The notes beneath the pieces were generated by a model that saw only the letters and a list, made by a program, of their open reading frames with translations, had not been told where the DNA came from and made no database searches. Of a stretch of 64,000 nt of DNA, positions 54,301 through 64,000 are shown piece by piece. The DNA is taken from contig CANXME010002464.1 of NCBI GenBank assembly GCA_948144175.1, positions 124,001 through 188,000 of the forward strand, in the 5' to 3' direction. Each line of letters opens with the position of its first letter. Within the stretch, counting starts at the first letter, position 1. The stretch comes from Closterium sp. NIES-65 (taxonomy: Eukaryota > Streptophyta > Zygnematophyceae > Desmidiales > Closteriaceae). The position numbers and the translations under genes are program-made.

Positions 54301-57300
54301 ACGGAGTGCGGTAGGGGAAGAGGCGGTAGTAGGAGACCAACTCGTCAAACGTGACGTCCTGGGAGGACAGAACACGACGAGAGGTGGGGTGGTAGAACTG
54401 CCACCCTGGCGCGTCAGGGGGGAAGCCAAGGAAGACGCAAGGAGCAGCACGAGGGGACAGCTTGTGCGCAGACAAGTCGCGGACAAACGCCCGAGATCCC
54501 CAGACACGGAACGCAGACGCATCGCCAACCTTCTCCGTCCCCAGCAAAGCTGGGGAGGTCTCTGGAATGAAGACCCTGGGGTGAAGGTTGATCTGATGCG
54601 CCGCGTACCGAACCGCAAACGGCCACAGAAAATGGGGGGTAGCCGCATGCATCATGGACGTACGGGCGACGTCCATGACCATGCCAATGTGGCGCTCAGC
54701 AATCCTATTTTGTTGTGGAGAGTCTGAAAGCGTGAAGGTCTGGCGGATGCCTCGTGCACGACAGTAGGCTCGCAGAAGGCCAGAGGAGAACTCTCCGCCT
54801 CTGTCAGAGTGCAGACGCAGAACAGGAAAGTCCGAGCCGAAACTCTTCCTCAGCTGGAGACGAGCTGCGCGGATCCAGTCGATCAACACCTCAGTGACAT
54901 CACCCTTGCTGCGCAAGGGGAAGACTGTGGTGTAACGCGAGTAGTCGTCAACCACCAGCAGGAATTAGCGCTCGTGACCCTGTCCACGGACGCGGGCGGG
55001 GCCCCACACGTCCATGTGAAGCGTCTGCAGCGGGGCCTCTGTCGGAAGAAACTGGGAGGAGTGAGGGGCAGCCCGCTGCCGTCCCTCGACACAGGGGACG
55101 CAGGTAGGGCCAGGCCCCGGAGGTAGGGGAGGGAGGGACCGGGGAAGACCAGAGACAAGGACACGGGAGGCCATGCCTCGGAGACGAAGTAGGGAGGGGT
55201 GACCAAGGCGGTGGTGCCAGAGGAGAGTCTCGTGAGACAGGAGGCGACACGAGCAGGGGGCAGACTCAGGACCAGACCTGGACGCTGCAGCAAACACCTG
55301 ACCCGACGCAGCTACCTAACCAGACGCAGGGACAGGAGGAGACGCAGTGGTCAGTGTGTACAGGCTCGACCCCGGCCGACGAGTAAACGTGGCCAAGTGT
55401 CGGCCCGTCTGAGCGTCCGTGCAGTGGGTCACCCGCTGGCTCGCAGGAGTGAACCGGTGAACTCCCCCATCCTGTAGGTCAGCACCACTCACCAAGTTCG
55501 TAGAGAACGAGGGGAGGTAAAGACCCGACAGGGTGCCAGTGGAAGCCGCTGGACACGGGAGGACAGTGGAGAAGTGAGCAAGGACAGGACCTTGAGAGGG
55601 GTCTGCCAGAGAGACTGCAACTGGACGACCAAGCAGCGTGAGTGTGGTGCGGTCTCGAAAGAAGGAGCGAGAAGCCCCCGAGTCAAGGGTGAAGGTGAGG
55701 GAGGCCGAAGCCGACTCGGTACCTGAGAGCGCGGACTCACCAGCACCTGAGGAAGCAGACGCACTAGCACTTAGAGCAGCAGCCTCGCTAGCACCTAGAG
55801 CAGCAGCCTCACCAGTACCTAGAGCAGCAGTCTCAATGCCCGGGTCGGGCGGGAAACACCGGTAAGAGTCACCCTCATCACTAATAGTCACAGCATACAT
55901 GGCAGCAAGAATAGCATCAAAGTCAAGGTCAAAGATAGCTACTCCCGCCCTAGGCTCACCCTAGCGGGGGATCTCCTTGGCCTCCGGGAACTGGTGATGC
56001 CAAGCGTCCGTCAGGCGACCAAAGCAGCGCTGGGTGGAGTGCGCACCCCCGCACTGCTCACCCGCACGGTCGCCGGTGCGTACGACGTAGGTGCACGGAC
56101 CAGTACCCCCACCCCGCTGGCGTGCAGCGTACCACTCACGGAGCTGCTGAGGGGGGGGGATGTCACGAGTGCGCTGCTGCTGCTGCTGCTGCTGGTGCTG
56201 ACCCCCACCAGAGGCGACCCTCTGCGCAGCGCCACCCCGACCAGCTCCACCTCCTCCGTCGCCGCCTCCTCCACCGCCGCCACCTCCGCCACCTCCGCTC
56301 CCAACGCCACCGCCGCCGCCGCCTCCGCCTCCACTGCCGCCACCGACACCTCCACCCCCGCCACCACTCCCACCACCACCCCCACCCCCTCCACTTCCTC
56401 CACCGCCACCTCCGCCACCCCCGCCCGCCCCTCCAGCACCCTTGCACCCCTTGCCTTTGCCGGTGCGGCGTCTCCCGCTCGGGGCAGACGCAGCGCCAAC
56501 CGACTCGAAACCAACGAGGTCGGCTGCAGCAGCAGAGGCAACAGAGGGCAAAAGGGGGGAGGGGGAACACCCCTCAAAGACGGGGATGCGAGGGTCACCA
56601 CGAGAGGCTCCTACAACGTCTATGCTCTTCTCAGCTGCTAGGAGGGCCTTCTCGAGGAGGTCAACGGTGAGAGTGGTGGGGCAAACTGAGAGGAAGTGGT
56701 CCCTGACTACGCGAAGGGAGTCAGGGAGTCGGGTGACTATGTAGTAGAGGGTGATGTACATGGGGGGGGGTTCTTGGCGCAGAACTCAGCAAGAAGCGCA
56801 GCGCGGTAGCGAGTGTCACTAGTGCGGAGGTGCGTAATGAGGTCAGCGACTGTGGAAAAGGCAGCAAGGTCAGGGAAGAGGTACGGTAGCATGAGGCGGC
56901 TCAGTGCAGCAGTTGCAGGGGAGGAGTAGCGCGCAACTACAGCGTCGTACAGGGTCTGAGCACTCTTGTACTGGCTAAAGTGCGCACGCTCAGAGGTAGG
57001 CAGGTGGCGACGCATAGCAAGACGTGCAGCAGCATCGCGTGTGGCCCACTGTGAGCGAACAGAGGCGTCAGCATCAGCAGCAGGGGCAGGAGAGGCACCA
57101 GAGGTGAGGTCAAAGAGGGAGAGACCGTCTGCCCTATCGCACTGTAGGAAAAGCTGCATGTCATCTACCCAGACGTCAAAGTCAATGGCCCGACCCTCAG
57201 CTTCAAAAGCGAGGATACTAGGGGTAGCCATGACAGCAGTAGACTAGCAGCGCGAACAGTAGGGTAAGGGCAGTGCAGTGACAGAGGCGCTGCTCTTACC

Positions 57301-58113
57301 GGACAGGGCGGCTCGGGCGGCTTGGCGGCTCGGCAACTCGGGCGGCTCGGCGGTACGGCGGCTCGGCAGCAACTGCGGCTCGGCGACTCGGCGGCTCGGG
57401 CGGCTCGGCGGTACGGCGGCTCGGCAGCAACTGCAGCTCGGCGGCTTGGCAACCCGGCGGCTCGGGCGGCTCAGGTGGCGCGGCGGCTCGGGCGGCTCGG
57501 GTGGATCGGGCGGCTCAGCAGCAGCTCGGCGGCGCCGGCGGCTCGGTGGTGACGGCGGGGCCGCGTGGGGACGGCGGCGGGGCCGGGTGGAGCGGCGGCG
57601 GGGCCGGGTGGAGCAGCGTCGGGGCCGGTAGAGGCGGCGCCGGGGCCGGGAAGGGCAGCGCTGGGGCCGCAGGGGTAGGCGACGGGGCCAGCAGAGGCGG
57701 CGCCGAGGCAGGGAAGGGCAGCGCCGAGGCCGCAGGGGTAGGCGACGGGGCCGCTAGGGCGGCTAGGAGGGGGGGGTCGCGAGGGCGGCTTGAAGAGGCC
57801 GCGAGGGCGGTTAGAAAGGGCCGCGAGGGCGGCGTGAAAGGGCCGCGAAGGCGGCGCAACGCGACGGAGCCGCGAGGGCGGCGGATCGGGGCCGCGAGGG
57901 CGGCGCGACGCGGCCGCTAGGGCGGCGCGACGTGAAGGGGCCGCGAGGGCGACGCGACGGGGCCGCAAGCGCGACGTGACGTGGCCGCTAAGGCGGCGCG
58001 ACAGGGTCGAAAGAGGGGAGCGCGACTCGGGCAGTGTAGAGCGCACTCCGGGCAAGGAAAAAAAGGTGGTGGGCCCTAGGAACAGTTCCCACAGGGGAAC
58101 CTGCTCGATACCA

Positions 58114-58238
58114 TGAGAAACTGAACGAGAATGAATTGACTAAGGGAAAGTTGGGTACAAGTGCAAACCCTAGAAAACTGTACCCCATATGTGCTACCCC
58201 ACTATAGCCTACAGTAACTATGTCATATAAATCTGACA
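58114..58238 (-). repeat. Copia 5' LTR of copy 8, 125 bp
   Basis: Differs from the 51209 LTR at three positions. On its inner side is the primer-binding site (minus strand TGGTATCGAGCAGG) with the GTTCCC...GGGAAC stem-loop. Confidence 0.9.
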
Positions 58239-58744
58239 CAGACGTGGATGGCAAGGAATTTTGGACGTTCGTACGTAAAGCTCGGCGTGATTACGACATC
58301 GACGTGTGCTACATAATGAACGCCGCCTAGACTCCTCTGTGGCTGGAGATATCGGAGACAACCACCATAGAGCAGACGAGCGTGAAGTCAGTGCCCATCC
58401 GAAATGGTGGGTACCAGAAAGAATGAGTCACTGTGATGTTGGCGTGCATAGCAACGGGGGAGAAGCTAAAAACGTGGGTGTTCTTCAAACGCAAGAAAGT
58501 GCTAAAGGGTGATTTCCCGAATAGTAAGCTCTGAGGTTGTGACTTTTTGTGGCTGTTTCATATAAGAAATAAACTAATGACTGTATCATTTTGCTTAAGC
58601 GCGGATGTGGTCGTCGGCTGCCAAGAGAATGGCTGGATGGAAGCCAAGAATATCATCTAGTGGCTCGACGAGGCAATGGTGCCTTTTATCAAGCCCAAGT
58701 TTGGCGTCCTTCGAAAGTTGCCGTTGAGCCCTGATACACCGAAA
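58239..58744 (+). pseudogene. pogo-like transposase, DDE part (inactive)
   Basis: Resumes the transposase after the Copia insertion: DVDGKEFWTFVRKARRDYDI, then TPLWLEISETTTIEQTSVKS, VPIRNGGYQKE, VTVMLACIATGEKLKTWVFF, and after a likely short intron DVVVGCQENGWMEAKNII and WLDEAMVPFIKPKFGVL. This is the Tc1/mariner-pogo DDE fold order (DETPLW..., K.V..R..G..K...TV.LA....G.K, ...GWM...WL). In place of the first catalytic Asp block (usually MDETP) the reading is MNAA-stop-TP, and stops also follow YQKE and NII, so it cannot work. The C-terminal end is cut by a second Copia insertion at 58745. Confidence 0.75.
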
Positions 58745-59424
58745 TGCACTCATTCCTCGTTCTGAGGAGTACAAGTTGGAAACTCTAAAGTGTTGTACCC
58801 CATATCAGCTACCCCACTACAGCCTACACAGACTAAAGCATATAAGATTTACACACCCCCATAGGCAAAGTGGGGGAGAACAAGAAGTCACAAGACCAGT
58901 CAAGGGTAGCAAAGCAAGCTGAGGGTGGATCACAAAGTCACCACGCATTCTGAGCACAAGCAAATGGCCACAAGGCCAGTTCACATGGAGAGTTATCTAA
59001 AGGCGAACAAACAATACAGTGATGACAACATAGCAAGAATAAGCATCTATGTATATGTATAAAGATCACAGCACAACAAAGTCAAGAAGTAAGCAAGTGA
59101 GGCCCAGTAGGCACAAGGCCAAGAGCAGTGCAGAAACGCTGATGATCACAAGGCTGAAGTGCCTTGGTGAAAATATCAGCAGTGTTGGCCCGAGTGGCCA
59201 CGTAAGCAAGACGAAGCTGGCCATGCTGCTGCAACTCTCGAGCAAGGAAGTAGCGCAGAGCGATGTGCTTCGTCCTGTGCTCCAGTATTTGCTCCTGACA
59301 CAAGGCAATCATGGCCTTGTTGTCGACGTACAGCACTGGAGGAGAACGAGGCGGCTCTCCCAGGTCGATGAGCAGGTAGGTGAGCCAGCGTAACTCTTGT
59401 GCAGCCATGGCCCCTACGTATATC
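58745..59424 (-). mobile_element. Copia copy 9 (minus), 3' fragment
   Basis: 3' LTR about 58745-58853 (minus strand TGTAAATCTTATATGC...GAATGAGTGCA, about 109 bp), the CACCCCCATAGGCAAAG junction motif, an AT-rich 3' part, and RNase H from about 59093 to 59424 (EHRTKHIALRYFLARELQQ). It then meets the leader of a plus-strand copy. Everything upstream of RNase H is absent. Confidence 0.8.
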
Positions 59425-61226
59425 CCGAGCCACTTGAGCCGCCCGAGCCACCGAGCCGCCGCTGCTGCGGAGCCACTCGAGCCGCCCGAGCCGCCGAGTC
59501 CCCGAGCTGCAGTTGCTGCCGAGCCGCCGAACCGCCGAGCCGCCCGAGCCGCCCTGTCCGGTAAGAGCGGCACCTCTACTAGTGCGCTGCCCTTAGCCTA
59601 CTGCTCGCGCTGCTAGTCCACTGCTGTCATGGCTACCCCCAGCGTCCTCGCTTTTGACGCTGAGGGTCGGGCCATTGACTTTGACGTTTGGGTAGATGAC
59701 CTGCAGCTTTTCCTACAGTGCGATAGGGCAGACGGTCTCTCCCTCTTTGACCTCACTTCTGGTGCCTCTCCTGCCCCTGCTGCTGATGCTGACGCCACTG
59801 TTCGCTCAGAGTGGGCCACACGCGATGCTGCTGCACGTCTTGCTGTGCGTCGCCACTTGCCTACCTCTGAGCGTGCACACTTTAGCCAGTACAAGAGTGC
59901 TAAGACCTTGTACGACGCTGTAGTTGCGCGCTACTCTTCCCCTGCCACTACTGCACTTAGCCGCCTCATCCTGCCGTACCTCTTCCCTGACCTCGCTGCT
60001 TTTCCCACTGTCGCTGACCTCATTACGCACCTTCGCACTAGTGACATTCGTTACCGCGCTGCCCTTCCCGCTGATTTCTGCGCCAAGAACCCCCCCCCCT
60101 ATGTACATCACCCACTACTACATAGTCACCCGGCTCCCTGACACCCTTCGCCCGGTCAGGGACCACTTTCTCTCTGTTTTCCCCACCACTCTCACCGTTG
60201 ACCTCCTCGAGGAGCGCCTCCTAGAAGCAGAGAAGAGCATAGTCGCTGTAGGAGCCTCTCGTGGTGACCCTCGTGCCCCTGTCTTTGAGGGGTGCTCCCC
60301 CTCTCCTCTCTTGCCCTCTGTTGCCTCTGCTGCTGCGGCCGACCTCGTTGGTCTTGAGTCGGTCGTTGCGGCGTCTGCCCCTAGCGGGAGACGCCGCCCT
60401 GGCAAGGGCAAGGGGGGCAGGGGCGCTGAAGGAGCTAGCAGGGGCGGTGGCGGCGATGGTGGAGGCGGCGGAGGGGGTGGGGGTGGCGGTGGGGGTGGTG
60501 GCGGGGGTGGGGGCGTCGGTGGCGGCGGTGGAGGCGGAGGCAGCGGCGGCGGTGGCGGTGGGAGCGGAGGTGGCGGAGGTGGCGGCGGTGGAGGAGGTGG
60601 CGGTGGAGGAGGTGGAGCTGGTCGGGGTGGCACTGCGCAGAGGGTCGGCTCCGGTGGTGGTCCGCGCCATCAGCAGCAGCAGCAGCGCGCTCGTGAGATC
60701 CCCCCCCGTCAACAGCTTCGTAAGTGGTACGCTGTACGCCAGCGGGGTGGGGGTACTGGTCCGTGCACCTACGTCCTACGCACCGGCGACCGCGCGGGTG
60801 AGCAGTGCGGGGGTGCGCACTCCACCCAGCGCTGCTTTTGCCGCCTGACGGACGCTTGGCGTCACCAGTTCCCTGAGGCCACTGAGATCCCTCGCTGGGG
60901 CGAGCTATCTAGGGCGGGAGTAGCTATCTTTGACCTTGACTTTGATGCTATTCTTGCTGCCATGTATGCTGTGACTATTAGTGATGAGGGTGACTGTTAC
61001 CGGTGTTTTCCGCCCGGCCCGGGCATTGGGACTGCTGCTCTAGGTACTGGTGACGCTGCTGCTCTAGGTGCTAGCGAGGATGCTGCTCTAGGTGCTAGTG
61101 CGTCTGCTTCCTCAGGTGCTGGTGAGTTTCCGCTCTCAGGTACCGAGTCGGCTTCGGCCTCCCTCACCTTCACCCTTGACTCGGGGGCTTCTCGCTCCTT
61201 CTTTCGAGACCGCACCACACTCACGC
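59425..61226 (+). mobile_element. Copia copy 10 (plus): leader, gag and protease start
   Basis: Starts in CCGAGCCGCC-type leader repeats without an LTR. Gag opens with ATG at 59629 (MATPSVLAFDAEGRAIDFDV). It contains a Gly tract (about 60430-60620), a Gln run, the zinc-knuckle-like CTYVLRTGDRAGEQCGGAH near 60765-60835 and protease FTLDSGASRSFF near 61190. It then passes directly into a second gag-containing copy. Broken, about three breaks. Confidence 0.82.
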
Positions 61227-64000
61227 CGCTGCTGCACGTCTTGCTGTGCGTCGCCACCTGCCTACCTCTGAGCGTGCGCACTTTAGCCAGTACAAGAGTG
61301 CTCACACCTTGTACGACGCTGTAGTTGCGCGCTACTCCTCCCCTGCCACTGCTGCACTGAGCCGCCTCATGCTACCGTACCTCTTCCCTGACCTTGCTGC
61401 CTTTCCCACAGTTGCTGACCTCATTACGCACCTTCGCACTAGTGACACTCGCTACCGCGCTGCGCTTCTTGCTGAGTTCTTTGCCAAGAACCCCCCCCCC
61501 TATGTACATCACCCTCTACTACATAGTCACCCGGCTCCCTGACTCCCTTCGCGTAGTCAGGGACCACTTCCTCTCAGTTTGCCCCACCACTCTCACCGTT
61601 GACCTCCTCGAGAAGACCCTCCTAGCAGCATAGAAGAGCATAGTAGCTGTAGGAGCTTCTCGTGGTGACCCTCGCACCCCCATCTTTGAGGGGTGTTCCC
61701 CCTCCCCCCTTTTGCCCTCTGTTGCCTCTGCTGCTACGGGCGACCTCGTTGGTTTCGAGTCGGTCGGCGCTGCGTCTGCCCCGAGCGAGAGACGCCGCAC
61801 CGGCAAGGGCAAGGGGGGCAAGGGTACTGGAGGGGCTAGCGGGGGTGGCGGAGGTGGCGGTGGAGGCAGTGGAGGGGGTGGGGGTGGTGGTGGGAGTGGT
61901 GGCGGGGGTGGAGGGGTCGGTGGCGGCAGTGGAGGCGGAGGCGGCGGCAGCGGTGGCGGTGGGAGCGGAGGTGGCGGAGGTGGCGGCGGTGGAGGAGGCA
62001 GCAGCGGAGGAGGTGGAGCTAGTCGAGGTGGCGCTGCGCAGAGGGTCGGCTCCGGTGGTGGTCAGCGCCAGCAGCAGCAGCGCACTCGTGACATCCCCCC
62101 CCCTCAGCAGCTCCGTGAGTGGTACGCTGCACGCCAGCGGGGTGGGGGTACTGGTCCGTGCAGCTACGACCTACGCACCGGCGACCGCGCGGGTGAGCAG
62201 TGCGGGGGTGCGCACTCCACCCAGTGCTGCTTTGGCCGCCTGACGGACGCTTGGTGTCACCAGTTCCCTGAGGCCACTAAGATCCCCCGCTCGGGCGAGC
62301 TGTCTAGGGCGGGAGTAGCTGTCTTTGACCTTGACTTTGATGCTATTCTTGCTGCCATGTATGCTGTAACTACTAGTGATGAGGGTGACTGTTACCGGTG
62401 TTTTCCGCCCGGCCCGGGCATTGAGACTGCTGCTCTAGGTACTGGTGAGGCTGCTGCTCTAGGTGCTAGCGAGGCTGCTGCTCTAGATGCTAGTGCGTCT
62501 GCTACCTCAGGTGCTGGTGAGTCTGCTCTCTCAGGTACTGCGTCGGCTTCAGCCTCCCACACCTTCACCCTTGACTCAGGGGCTTCTCGCTCCTTCTTTC
62601 GAGACCGCACCATACTCACGCAGCTTGGTCGGCCAGTTGCAGTCTCTCTGGCAGACCCCTCTGGGGGTCCTGTTCTTGCTCACTTCTCCACTGTCCTCCC
62701 GTGTGCGGCGGCCCCCTCTGGCACCCTATCTGGTCTTTACCTCCCCTCGTTCTCTACGAACTTGGTGAGTGGTGCTGACCTACAGGATGCGGGGGTTCAC
62801 CAGTTCACTCCTGCGAGCCAGCGGGTGACCCACTGCACGGACACTCAGACGGGCCGACACTTGGCCACGTTTACACGTCGGCCGGGGTCGAGCCTGTACA
62901 CACTGACCACTGGGTCCCCTCCTGTCCCTGCTTCTGGCCAGGTAGCTGCGTCGGGTCAGGTGTTTGCTGCTGCGTCCAGGTCTGGTCCTGAGTCTGCCCC
63001 CTACTCGTGTCGCCTCCTGTCTCACGAGACTCTCCTCTGGCACCACCGCCTTGGTCACCCCTCCCTGCTTCGTCTCCGAGGCATCGCCTCCCGTGTCCTT
63101 GTCTCTGGTCTTCCCTGGTCCCTCCCTCCCCTACCTCCGGGGCCTGCCCCTACCTGCGTCCCCTATGTCGAGGGGCGGCAGCGGGCTGCCCCTCACTCCT
63201 CCCAGTTTCCTCCGACAGAGGCCCCGCTGCAGACGCTTCACATGGACGTGTGGGGCCCCGCCCGCGTCCGTGGACAGGGTCACGAGCGCTACTTCCTGCT
63301 TGTGGTTGTTGACTACTCGCGTTACACCACAGTCTTCCCCTTGCGCAGCAAGGGTGATGTCACTGAGGTGTTGATCGACTGGATCCGCGCAGCTCGTCTC
63401 CAGCTCAGGAAGAGTTTCGGCTCGGACTTTCCTGTTCTGCGTCTGCACTCTGACAGAGGCGGAGAGTTCTCCTCTGGCCTTCTGCGAGCCTACGGTCGTG
63501 CACGAGGCATCCGCCAGACCTTCACGCTTCCGGACTCTCCACAGCAAAATGGGATTGCTGAGCGCCGCATTGGCATGGTCATGGACGTCGCTCGTACGTC
63601 CATGATGCATGCGGCTGCCCCTCATTTTCTGTGGCCGTTTGCGGTTCGGTACGCGGCGCATCAGATCAACCTTCAGCCAAGGGTCTCCATGCCGGAGACC
63701 TCCCCAGCTTTGCTGTGGACGGGGAAGGTTGGCGATGCGTCTGCGTTCCGTGTCTGGGGATCTAGGGTGTTTGTCCGCGACTTGTCTGCGGACAAGCTGT
63801 CCCCTCGTGCTGCTCCCTGCGTCTTCCTTGGCTTCCCCCCTGACACGCCAGGGTGGCAGTTCTACCACCCCACCTCTCGCCGAGTTCTGTCCTCCCAGGA
63901 CGTCACGTTTGACGAGTCGGTCCCCTACTACCATCTTTTCCCCTACTGCACTCCGTCCCTCCCCCCGCCACCGCTCTTCCTTGTGCCAGGTCCCCCCCCC
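61227..64000 (+). mobile_element. Copia copy 11 (plus): gag to integrase, runs off the window
   Basis: Re-enters gag at 61227 (HLPTSERAHFSQYKSAHTLY), then Gly tract (about 61840-62020), zinc-knuckle region near 62155-62230, protease near 62570, integrase zinc finger about 63000-63180 and integrase core (HMDVWGPARVRGQGHERYF, SPQQNGIAERRIGM) to the window end. It is very similar to copy 10, so the pair looks like a head-to-tail duplication within one element. The downstream parts are outside the window. Broken, about three breaks in view. Confidence 0.82.

Larger units (their letters stand above)
51209..58238 (-). mobile_element. Copia copy 8 (minus), full LTR-to-LTR, inserted in a DNA transposon
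   Basis: LTRs 58114-58238 (5') and 51209-51333 (3') differ at 3 of 125 positions. Flanks GAGAC (51204-51208) and CAGAC (58239-58243) are a 5-bp target duplication with one mismatch. Parts on the minus strand: primer-binding site ending at 58113, stem-loop, GC-rich leader (about 57250-58090), gag (from 57231, Gly tract about 56240-56430, zinc-knuckle region about 56030-56100), protease near 55700, integrase about 54400-55300, linker about 53800-54180, reverse transcriptase about 52450-53100 and RNase H 51541-52203. All parts are present; about six breaks. At 2.4% LTR difference it is fairly young, older than the 17834/22319 pair. Confidence 0.9.

Overview
The window is nuclear DNA of a green-lineage eukaryote. 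Two spliced host genes use GT-AG introns (one also uses GC-AG). There is a eukaryotic tRNA-Asp gene, a GH38 alpha-mannosidase whose C-terminus is closest to plant vacuolar enzymes as I remember them, plant-type TTTAGGG/AAACCCTAA motifs, and a very large load of Ty1/Copia retroelements. A streptophyte with a GC-rich, retroelement-bloated genome (for example a charophyte alga or early land plant) fits best; I cannot name the species from sequence alone.

Layout. 1-2142: the last five exons of the alpha-mannosidase gene (+), with an intronic 17-bp minisatellite. 2676-3963: a non-autonomous hAT-like element with an 8-bp target duplication, carrying a nested TA-flanked MITE (2835-3066). 4568-4639: tRNA-Asp(GUC). 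About 5389-7550: a spliced, unrecognised coiled-coil gene (+) with decayed decapeptide repeats in one intron. 8098-8738: a polypurine 21-bp minisatellite. 9238-9315: a possible first exon. 9740-9811: a tRNA-Pro-like relic.

9871-34081 is a 24-kb pile-up of one Copia family: a plus copy, then three minus units in tandem sharing LTRs, then a plus copy with an LTR of another subfamily inserted in it. 34082-34909 is 4.6 copies of a ~181-bp satellite-like monomer. 34910-41177 holds a plus Copia head abutting a minus Copia copy with a very long open pol frame. 41178-41400 is a 54-bp minisatellite. About 41580-44103 is a broken Ty3/Gypsy element (-). 44104-47147 is a 5'-truncated Copia copy (+). 47289-49954 holds a hAT-like end, largely anonymous DNA, a 30-bp minisatellite and a lone LTR. 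About 50595-58744 is a pogo/CENP-B-like DNA transposase gene split by a full LTR-to-LTR Copia copy (51209-58238) that has a target duplication. A Copia fragment (58745-59424, -) and two head-to-tail plus segments (59425-64000) close the window.

All Copia copies belong to one lineage with about 110-135-bp LTRs (TGTCA...CA), a TGGTATCGAGC-type primer-binding site followed by a stem-loop, a GC-rich repeat leader, a gag with a long Gly tract and a stretched zinc-knuckle motif, and a pentapeptide-repeat linker between integrase and reverse transcriptase. LTR differences (1 of 133, 1 of 131, 3 of 125) suggest recent activity. I found no clearly new biological system. The most unusual signals are the conserved end structures and repeat-rich architecture of this Copia family, the inverted/tandem clustering, the short ~181-bp satellite-like array and the decayed coiled-coil repeats.
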